From: Vulgatibacter incomptus
Lineage (GTDB): Bacteria; Myxococcota; Myxococcia; Myxococcales; Vulgatibacteraceae
Length of the DNA: 64,000 nucleotides
Direction: 5' to 3'
Assembly (NCBI RefSeq): GCF_001263175.1
Contig: NZ_CP012332.1
Coordinates: forward strand, 2,849,501 to 2,913,500
Below are positions 1 to 6,435 of this stretch, one piece after another (position 1 is the stretch's first letter; each line of letters starts with the position of its first letter). The position numbers and the translations under genes were made by a program. A model generated the notes under the pieces. That model worked only from the letters and a program-made list of their open reading frames with translations, was not told where the DNA came from and made no database searches.

Positions 1-656
1 GGCGCGTCCGCGAGGGCCTTGCACGCGAAGGGAAGCTGGAGGAACGCCGATGCGGAGGGATCGGATAGGCCGGCCCGCTCGACGAAATCGTCCGACAGAC
101 CGATGGCGCAGACGCGCGCGGCCACCACCTGGAGGGCCGACGAGATCCCCTCCTGCAGCGGCGACAGCGGGTTTCCGAGGAGGCGGAGCACCTCGTCCAC
201 GAGCTCGGGCGAGAGGGCCGCGAGGCGGTCGCCGCTCTCCCGATCCGGAAAGAGGCGCCGAAGGATGGGGACGAGATTGCCGTCGGCCGGCGGCTCCGGA
301 AGGACGTGCTCCGCGATCCGCCGCCCGGCCTCCGCCAGGATGCCCGGCCTCGAAGGTAGGCCTGCCGACGAGAAGAGGCGCGCTGCCTGTCCCCCCTCCA
401 GCACCCGACGGATGCAGGCCCCGAGGTCCGCCGCCGCCGCGGAGTCCTCGCGCAGCGACGCGACCAGGGCCGAGAGGCGATCGTCGACCCCGTCGCCCCC
501 GGCGAACATCCACGCCGCGAGCTTTCGCAGGAAGGTCAGCGACCGTTCGGGATCGTCATCGGGCCCGGGGCGCTTGGCGAGGAGAGTCGCGAGCTGGCGG
601 AGGGCGCGTTCGTTCGGCAGTGGCGCCCGAGATTCGTTGGAGGTCCTCTCATCCAT
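1..656 (-). CDS. Gcr-family site-specific recombinase, N-terminal part (partial)
   Basis: This minus-strand gene starts at an ATG (654-656) and runs off the left edge, so only the first 218 or so residues are visible. The translation is a helical, Leu/Arg-rich domain with short blocks such as RRIAEHVLP, LRRLFPDRES and LVDEVLRLLG, followed by an Ala/Val helix (ALQVVAARVCAIGL). This arrangement resembles the N-terminal domain of the Gcr/SpecificRecomb family (PF10136), a poorly understood, usually 650-700 residue protein named site-specific recombinase. No catalytic motif is visible in this part. Third-position GC and absence of stops across the whole stretch support coding on this strand; the plus-strand open frames here are shadows. 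The family call rests on pattern resemblance only. Confidence 0.6.
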   Translation of the reverse strand, partial: MDERTSNESRAPLPNERALRQLATLLAKRPGPDDDPERSLTFLRKLAAWMFAGGDGVDDRLSALVASLREDSAAAADLGACIRRVLEGGQAARLFSSAGLPSRPGILAEAGRRIAEHVLPEPPADGNLVPILRRLFPDRESGDRLAALSPELVDEVLRLLGNPLSPLQEGISSALQVVAARVCAIGLSDDFVERAGLSDPSASAFLQLPFACKALADA

Positions 657-703
657 CGCCGGGCACGATACATGGGACGAGCGCCCAGCGCCCCCCCGCC
701 CCT

Positions 704-1387
704 TCAGCCTGCGCGGAGCCGCACCTGCGCGAGCACAAAGCCGGAGCGCCGCTCCGCGCGGGCCTCGACGACGAAAGGGCCCTCGTTCCGCACGAGATGG
801 AGCCCGACCCGCGCCTCGCCCACGTCGTCGTCCAGCTCCACCTCGGCCTCGGCGAAGCCGACGTAGCGGTTCACGTGCGGATGCAGGGCCTTGTAGATCG
901 CCTCCTTGATCGCGAAGCGCGTGACCAGCGCGCCCCAGCGCCGCGCCTCCGGGAGCTCGAGGATCCGCCTCTCCTCCTCCGGCCGCAGGATCCGCTGCAG
1001 GATCGACATCCGCTCGGGCTCGAGCTCTTCGAGGTCGACGCCGAGGGTCCCCTCGGACGCGGGGGCCACGAGCCCGACCGCCAGCGTGCGCTTGTGGGAG
1101 ACGGTGGCGGAGAACGCGGGAGGAGGGAGCGGCTCGTTGCGCGGCCCGCGGAGCACCGCGCCCAGCTCCACGCCCAGCCCTGCAGCGGCCTCGCGCAGCG
1201 CGAGCCGGCCCCCCACCCACTCGACCCGGCGTCTGCCCCGCAGCGTCCCGGCCACGGCCGCCTCCTCCGGATGCAGCCCGCGCAGGATCGCCTTCGGCGG
1301 GTCCTCGAGGCCCGGAGGGAGGTGAACGGCGGCGAGGATCCCGAAGGGAGTCGCCTCGACGAAGGAGGTGGAGAAAAGTGCGTCCAT
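704..1387 (-). CDS. 4'-phosphopantetheinyl transferase, EntD/Sfp-like
   Basis: Transfers the phosphopantetheine arm of CoA to carrier proteins of polyketide, peptide or fatty-acid synthases in the cytosol. The family signature is present: an SHKR block preceding AVGLVAP, then the Mg-binding GVDLE motif, then the RFAIKEAIYKAL block (WxxKEA-type). Total length of about 227 residues is usual for EntD/Sfp enzymes. I chose the ATG at 1385-1387; an in-frame GTG at 1400-1402 would add five residues. The gene is divergent from the ArsA-like ATPase at 1535 and no partner synthase lies in the window, so its carrier-protein targets must be elsewhere. EntD-like enzymes usually serve siderophore or secondary-metabolite synthesis, which is an inference here. 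Confidence 0.88.
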   Translation of the reverse strand: MDALFSTSFVEATPFGILAAVHLPPGLEDPPKAILRGLHPEEAAVAGTLRGRRRVEWVGGRLALREAAAGLGVELGAVLRGPRNEPLPPPAFSATVSHKRTLAVGLVAPASEGTLGVDLEELEPERMSILQRILRPEEERRILELPEARRWGALVTRFAIKEAIYKALHPHVNRYVGFAEAEVELDDDVGEARVGLHLVRNEGPFVVEARAERRSGFVLAQVRLRAG

Positions 1388-1436
1388 TCCAGTGGCTACC
1401 ACGCGACAGAATAACGTGCCTCACCCACCCTTGCGC

Positions 1437-1442
1437 TATACT
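1437..1442 (+). promoter_or_regulatory. Possible -10 element upstream of the ArsA-like ATPase
   Basis: TATACT lies 93 bp upstream of the TTG start at 1535, in the 147-bp gap between two divergent genes. No convincing -35 hexamer is visible at 16-18 bp spacing, so this is only a candidate. Confidence 0.3.
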
Positions 1443-1534
1443 GTTCGGCCAGGAGTGCCCGCCCACGGCCGACGGTTCGAAGAAACAGGCCGCCGGCCAC
1501 GGCGCGCCGCGAGAGGATCGGAGAAGGCAGCGCG

Positions 1535-2464
1535 TTGGAACACCTCCTCGACAGACGTCTGGTTCTCGTCACCGGCAAGGGCGGCGTGGGCAAGAGCACC
1601 GTTTCCGCGGCCCTGGCGCTGGTGGCGGCCCGCGCCGGAAAGCGCGCGGTCGTCTGCGAGATCGAGGGGCCCTCCGCGGTGGCGCCGCTCCTCGGAGCGA
1701 CCGGACACGGCCACGCCCCCCGCCCCATCGGCGAGGGCGTCGAGCTCGCGGTGCTCACGGCAGAGGAGGGCCTGCGCAGCTACCTGGCCGATCGCATCCG
1801 GCTCCCCGGCATCGTCGACCTCGTCTTCAAGCAGCCGGCGGTCAGCAAGTTCTTCCGCGCCGCGCCGGCCTTCGCCGAGATGGGGATCCTCTATTCCATC
1901 TCCAAGCTCCTCGACGAGAAGGACGCGCGCGGGCGCCCGGCCTGGGACCACGTGATCGTCGACCTCCCCGCCTCCGGCCACGCGGTCGGCATGCTCGAGG
2001 CCCCCTTCATCGGCAAGCGGATCTTCCTCGCCGGCCCGGTACGGCACCTGTGCGAGTCGATGGAGCGGATGCTCCTCGACCACGACCTCGCCACCTGCGC
2101 CGTTGTCACGCTGCCGGAGGAGCTCCCGGTGAACGAGGCGCTCGAGCTCGCGGCCAAGCTGCGGGACCGCGGCCTTCGGGTGGAGGCCGTCCTCGCGAAC
2201 GCGGTGGAGTCGGAGCCTCTCGAGCCGGAGGAGCACGCGCTGGTCGAGAAGCTCCGGGCGCTGGAGCACCGCCCCCTGCTCGAAGGGGTGGCGGTCGCAG
2301 CGCGCAGGGCGGCCCGAGGGCGCGCGATCCTCGGCCGTCTGACCAAGGGGCTCCGGAAGGCCCCCGTGCCGATCTCCTTCCGCCTCGAGCGTGGCCGCGA
2401 GCTGGTGAAGGCCATCGCCCAGGAGCTCGAGACCGCAGCCACTCCCGCCGGAAACCGTCTATAA
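1535..2464 (+). CDS. ArsA/GET3-like anion-transporting ATPase family protein
   Basis: A P-loop ATPase of the SIMIBI class, 309 residues. Residues 14-22 read GKGGVGKST, a deviant Walker A with the signature lysine at K15, so nucleotide binding and dimer-dependent hydrolysis are expected. The segment DHVIVDLPASGHAV (about 137-150) resembles the Switch II region, normally DTAPTGHTL in ArsA/GET3. The start is TTG at 1535, supported by GAGAAGG at 1521-1527. No arsenic genes are nearby, so arsenite export is not implied. Myxobacteria encode several paralogues of this family with unknown cargo. The RIO kinase follows after 75 bp on the same strand. Confidence 0.85.
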   Translation: MEHLLDRRLVLVTGKGGVGKSTVSAALALVAARAGKRAVVCEIEGPSAVAPLLGATGHGHAPRPIGEGVELAVLTAEEGLRSYLADRIRLPGIVDLVFKQPAVSKFFRAAPAFAEMGILYSISKLLDEKDARGRPAWDHVIVDLPASGHAVGMLEAPFIGKRIFLAGPVRHLCESMERMLLDHDLATCAVVTLPEELPVNEALELAAKLRDRGLRVEAVLANAVESEPLEPEEHALVEKLRALEHRPLLEGVAVAARRAARGRAILGRLTKGLRKAPVPISFRLERGRELVKAIAQELETAATPAGNRL

Positions 2465-2539
2465 GGCGCGCCCTGGCACAGTCCCCCCTCGCATCGGAAA
2501 TCCGAGGATAGGCCCGAGACGGGCCAGCACGATTCACAC

Positions 2540-4423
2540 ATGAACGACAATCTCGAACTCCTCCTTGCAGACGGCGTGATCGACGACGTCGTGTCGCGCC
2601 TGAAGAGCGGTAAGGAGGCCGATGTATGGCTCGTCCGCCACGGCGGCGAGGTCGTCGCAGCCAAGCTCTACAAGGAGCGGACGGCGCGCAATTTCAAGAA
2701 CAACGCGGGATACGTCGAGGGACGCAAGGTGCGAAATTCACGCACACAGCGTGCGATCGACAAGGGCTCGCGCTTCGGCCAGGAGGCGGCGGAGGAGGCG
2801 TGGAAGTCGGCTGAGGCCGACTCGCTCTACAAGCTCCACGCCGCTGGCGTCCGCGTCCCCACTCCGGTGATGTTCTACGAGGGAGTGCTCCTCATGGAGC
2901 TCGTCACGGGCCCCGACGGGCAGGCGGCGCCGCGGCTCATCGACGTGGCCCTCACGCCGGCCGAGGCGGCGGCGATGTACACGGACCTGCGGTCACAGAT
3001 CGTGAAGATGCTCTGCTGCGATCTGATCCACGGCGACCTCTCGCCCTACAACGTGCTCCACGGGGCGAACGGGCCGACGATCATCGACTTCCCCCAGACC
3101 GTGGCGGCGGCGGCCAACAGCCAGGCCTGGTTCTATTTCCAGCGCGACTTCGACAACATCCGCGAGCACCTCGCGTCTTTCGACCGCAGCCTCCTCGGCC
3201 GCGGCGGCGACGCGCGGGAGATCTGGCGGGCGTACGAGCGGCGCGAGCTCAACCCGGAGTTCGAGCCGACGGGACGCACGGAGGAGAAGAGCGCGAAAGC
3301 CGAGCGCCCGGCGGAGGCAGCAGCGGCCCCCGCAGCGGCTCCGACGGTCGGCGGGATCCGCGAGTACGTGCCCGAGCGCCGTTCGGGCGGCCCACGCCGC
3401 GAGCGCGGCTTCGACGGTCCCCCCAGGCCCGACCGGCCCCGCGGCGAAGGTGGCTTCGACGGTCCGCCCAGGTCCGACCGGCCCCGCGGCGAGCGTGGCT
3501 TCGACGGTCCCCCCAGGTCCGACCGCCCGCGCCGTGAGGGTGGCTTCGACGGTCCTCCCAGGTCCGATCGCCCCCGCCGCGAAGGCGGCTTCGACGGTCC
3601 TCCCAGGTCCGATCGGCCCCGCCCCGAGCGCAGCTTCGACGGTCCTCCCAGGTCCGACCGGCCCCGCCGCGAGGGTGGCTTCGACGGTCCTCCCAGGTCC
3701 GACCGGCCCCGCCGCGAGGGTGGCTTCGACGGTCCTCCCAGGGCCGACCGCCCCCGCCGCGAGGGTGGCTTCGACGGTCCTCCCAGGTCCGACCGGCCCC
3801 GCCGCGAGGGTGGCTTCGACGGTCCTCCCAGGTCCGACCGTCCCCGCCGTGAGGGTGGCTTCGACGGTCCTCCCAGGTCCGACCGCCCCCGCCGCGAAGG
3901 CGGCTTCGACGGTCCCCCGAGGTCCGACCGTCCCCGCCGCGAAGGCGGCTTCGACGGTCCCCCGAGGTCCGACCGCCCCCGCCGCGAGGGAGGCTTCGAC
4001 GGCCCCCCCAGGTCCGATCGGCCCCGCCGCGAGGGAGGCTTCGACGGACCCCCCAGGTCTGATCGGCCCCGCCGAGAGGGCGGCTTCGACGGTCCCCCCA
4101 GATCCGACCGTCCCCGCCGCGAGCGTCCGTTCGACGGCGGCGGCCGGCCTCACCGGGAGGGCTCCTTCGACGCCGGCGGCATCCCAGAGGCCCGCAACGA
4201 CTCTCCGGGCAGCGATCCCGGCGCGCCCCGCAACGGCTGGCGCGACGGCCCCCGCGACGCGGGACGTCACGATCGTCGCGAACGCTCGCCCCAGGGCCGC
4301 CCGCCCCGTGAAGGGGGCGGACGCGAGAGGCGCGAGGAGCGTCCCGATCGCCGGCCCGGCGCCCAGGGCCCGGTCGTCGTCCACGTGAAGCGCCTCGTGG
4401 GCTCCGAGCCCCCGCGCAGCTGA
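2540..4423 (+). CDS. RIO-type serine protein kinase with a long repeat tail
   Basis: A 627-residue protein in two parts. Residues 1-260 are a RIO1-like kinase: SGKEADVW forms the nucleotide loop, K42 is the ATP-binding lysine, HGDLSPYN (164-171) holds catalytic D166 and metal-binding N171, and IIDF places the second metal-binding Asp at D183. All catalytic residues look intact. Residues 290-529 hold 16 tandem copies of a 15-residue unit (consensus GFDGPPRSDRPRREG), and the remainder is a degenerate Arg/Gly/Pro-rich tail. RIO kinases act in small-subunit ribosome maturation in archaea and eukaryotes; the bacterial role is not established. The tail is predicted to be disordered and strongly basic, so RNA binding is plausible. 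An ABC exporter and a DEAD-box helicase with a similar tail follow. Confidence 0.88.
   Translation: MNDNLELLLADGVIDDVVSRLKSGKEADVWLVRHGGEVVAAKLYKERTARNFKNNAGYVEGRKVRNSRTQRAIDKGSRFGQEAAEEAWKSAEADSLYKLHAAGVRVPTPVMFYEGVLLMELVTGPDGQAAPRLIDVALTPAEAAAMYTDLRSQIVKMLCCDLIHGDLSPYNVLHGANGPTIIDFPQTVAAAANSQAWFYFQRDFDNIREHLASFDRSLLGRGGDAREIWRAYERRELNPEFEPTGRTEEKSAKAERPAEAAAAPAAAPTVGGIREYVPERRSGGPRRERGFDGPPRPDRPRGEGGFDGPPRSDRPRGERGFDGPPRSDRPRREGGFDGPPRSDRPRREGGFDGPPRSDRPRPERSFDGPPRSDRPRREGGFDGPPRSDRPRREGGFDGPPRADRPRREGGFDGPPRSDRPRREGGFDGPPRSDRPRREGGFDGPPRSDRPRREGGFDGPPRSDRPRREGGFDGPPRSDRPRREGGFDGPPRSDRPRREGGFDGPPRSDRPRREGGFDGPPRSDRPRRERPFDGGGRPHREGSFDAGGIPEARNDSPGSDPGAPRNGWRDGPRDAGRHDRRERSPQGRPPREGGGRERREERPDRRPGAQGPVVVHVKRLVGSEPPRS
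3407..4126 (+). repeat. Sixteen tandem 45-bp repeats inside the RIO kinase gene
   Basis: Units start every 45 bp from 3407 (GGCTTCGACGGTCC-like) through 4082 and stay in phase, each encoding 15 residues. A degenerate unit follows at 4127. Variant residues include P for S in unit 1, A for S in unit 8, and PER/GER endings. High nucleotide identity between units suggests recent expansion or homogenisation. Confidence 0.95.
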
Positions 4424-4537
4424 AAGTCTGCAATCGGGGGCGCTCGCGCCCTGGACGAGTCACGCGCGCGGCGGGTCCTGTTGATGACGGGCCCGCCGTC
4501 GCTGTTTTGGGTCCCTCAACGCACGTTGGCGGCGGCG

Positions 4538-4561
4538 CCGCTCCGGTCTTAAACGGAGCGG
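4538..4561 (+). promoter_or_regulatory. Hairpin covering the ribosome binding site of the ABC exporter
   Basis: CCGCTCCG (4538-4545) pairs perfectly with CGGAGCGG (4554-4561) around an 8-nt AT-rich loop. The right arm contains GGAG, the only Shine-Dalgarno-like sequence before the ATG at 4565. Folding would hide the ribosome site, so translational control is likely; that is an inference from position. Confidence 0.55.
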
Positions 4562-4564
4562 ATC

Positions 4565-6340
4565 ATGTTCCGCCATCTCCGCGACACCTTCGCCCAGGCG
4601 CCCCGCACCCTGGCGCTCGTCTGGTCGGCCTCCCGCCGGCTCACCCTCGTCCTGGGCAGCGTCACCGTGGCGGCCTCGCTCCTGCCGCTGCTCGTCGCCT
4701 ACGTCGGCAAGCGGATCATCGACGCCGTCGTGGCCGCGTCCCCCGCGGAGGCGCTGCGCTGGGTCCTCCTCGAGCTCGCGGTGATCGCCGTCCAGGCCCT
4801 GGCGCAGCGGGGCCTCTCCCTCCTGCGCTCCATCCTCGGCGCCCGGCTCTCCCTCGACGTCAACCTGCGGATCCTCGAGAAGGCCCAGACCCTCGAGCTG
4901 CGCCACTTCGAGGATCCCACCTTCTACGACCAGCTCACCAAGGCGCGCCGCGAGGCATCGTCCCGCCCGATCTCGGTGGTGACGGAGCTCTTCCAGCTCT
5001 TCCAGAACACCCTCACCCTCGCGGGCTACGCCGTCCTCCTCCTGCAGTTCAGCGGGCTCGCCGTGCTGGGCCTGCTCATCGCCACCGTCCCCGCCACGGT
5101 CGCGGAGATGCGCTTCTCCGGCCTCGCCTTCCGCCTGCGCAACTGGCGCGCGCCGGAGGGGAGGAAGCTGAACTACCTCGAGCACGTCCTCGCGAACGAC
5201 GGACACGCCAAGGAGGTCCAGCTCTTCGGCCTTGGGCCCCTCTTCCTCTCGCGCTACCGCCAGCTCGGAGAGACGCTCTACCGCGAGGACACCGCCCTCG
5301 CCCGGCGCCGCGCAGGATGGGCCTACGTGCTCTCGCTGCTCGGGACCGGCGCCTTCTACGCCTGCTACGCGATCCTCGCCCTCTCCGCCGCGAAGGGCGC
5401 CATCACCCTGGGTGAGTTGACCTTATACGTAGTCGCCTTTCGCCAGGGGCAGCAGGCCTTCCAGTCCATCCTCACCGCCGTGGGCGGCATGTACGAGGAC
5501 AACCTCTACATGTCGAACCTCTTCCAGTTCCTGGCGATCCCCACTCGCCGGGCCGAATCCCCGAAATCACTCCAGGCGAGGGCCGAGCTCGGGATCCGCT
5601 TCGATGACGTCGGCTTTCGCTACCCCGGCCAGGAGCGCTTCGCCCTGCGCCACATCGACCTCTTCATCCCAGCCGGCCAGAGCCTCGCCCTCGTGGGCGA
5701 GAACGGCGCCGGCAAGACCACGTTCATCAAGCTGCTCTCGCGGCTCTACGAGCCCACCGAGGGGCGGATCCTCCTCGACGGCAAGCCCCTCGACGCCTGG
5801 GAGCCCGGGGCCCTGCGCAACCGCATCGGCGTGATCTTCCAGGACTTCAACCGTTACCAGCTCACTGTCCGGGAGAACGTCGGCATGGGGAGCGTCGACC
5901 ACCTCCGCGAGGACCTGCGCATCGAGCGCGCCATCGAGAGGGGCGGCGCGTCCGACGTCATCTCCGCCTTCGAGGGCGGCCTCGAGACCCAGCTCGGCCG
6001 CTGGTTCCACTCCGGCGCCGAGCTCTCCGGCGGCCAGTGGCAGAAGCTCGCTCTCGCCCGCGCCTTCATGCGCGAGGAGGCCGACATCCTCATCCTCGAC
6101 GAGCCCACCGCCGCCTTGGACGCCCGCGCCGAGGCCGCCGTCTTCGAGCGCTTCCGCGCCCTCGCAGAGGGCCGCACCACCATCGTGATCTCCCACCGCT
6201 TCCCTACCGTCCGAGCCGCCGACCGCATCGTCGTCATCGAGGACGGCCGGATCGTCGAGCAGGGCTCCCACGACGAGCTCGTCGCCGCAGACACCCGCTA
6301 CGCCCGCCTCTTCGAGCTCCAGGCCTCCGGTTACCGCTGA
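4565..6340 (+). CDS. ABC exporter, fused membrane and ATPase domains
   Basis: A 591-residue half-transporter of the MsbA/LmrA type that would act as a dimer in the inner membrane. The N-terminal part has hydrophobic segments consistent with six membrane helices (for example near residues 20-50, 65-85, 140-185 and 255-300). The ATPase domain carries Walker A GENGAGKTT (from residue 378), signature LSGGQWQK, Walker B ILILDEPTAALD and the H-loop in VISHRF. The substrate cannot be read from sequence. The signature has W in place of the usual second Q, common in exporters for peptides or unknown drugs. Translation may be gated by the hairpin over its ribosome site. It lies between the RIO kinase and the helicase on the same strand. 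Confidence 0.92.
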   Translation: MFRHLRDTFAQAPRTLALVWSASRRLTLVLGSVTVAASLLPLLVAYVGKRIIDAVVAASPAEALRWVLLELAVIAVQALAQRGLSLLRSILGARLSLDVNLRILEKAQTLELRHFEDPTFYDQLTKARREASSRPISVVTELFQLFQNTLTLAGYAVLLLQFSGLAVLGLLIATVPATVAEMRFSGLAFRLRNWRAPEGRKLNYLEHVLANDGHAKEVQLFGLGPLFLSRYRQLGETLYREDTALARRRAGWAYVLSLLGTGAFYACYAILALSAAKGAITLGELTLYVVAFRQGQQAFQSILTAVGGMYEDNLYMSNLFQFLAIPTRRAESPKSLQARAELGIRFDDVGFRYPGQERFALRHIDLFIPAGQSLALVGENGAGKTTFIKLLSRLYEPTEGRILLDGKPLDAWEPGALRNRIGVIFQDFNRYQLTVRENVGMGSVDHLREDLRIERAIERGGASDVISAFEGGLETQLGRWFHSGAELSGGQWQKLALARAFMREEADILILDEPTAALDARAEAAVFERFRALAEGRTTIVISHRFPTVRAADRIVVIEDGRIVEQGSHDELVAADTRYARLFELQASGYR

Positions 6341-6420
6341 CTCGCGCCCCCGGACTTCCCGCGTTGCCCCGGCGGTTCCCATGAAGATCCGGGGCGGGCT
6401 TCCCTCGCAGGCCGGCTTCC

Positions 6421-6426
6421 TATACA
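6421..6426 (+). promoter_or_regulatory. Candidate -10 element just before the helicase start
   Basis: TATACA ends 9 bp before the ATG at 6436 and no Shine-Dalgarno sequence lies between. If used, transcription would begin at or within a few bases of the start codon, giving a leaderless mRNA. No good -35 is visible. Confidence 0.35.
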
Positions 6427-6435
6427 GAGCGCGCA

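Noticed and set aside
3407-4126. Possible CRISPR array from the 45-bp periodic repeats
   Set aside because: Units are contiguous coding repeats without spacers and stay in frame with the kinase.
2993-4463. Long open frames opposite the RIO kinase repeats
   Set aside because: They mirror the tandem repeat and have no independent start signal or family pattern; they are shadows of the plus-strand repeat.
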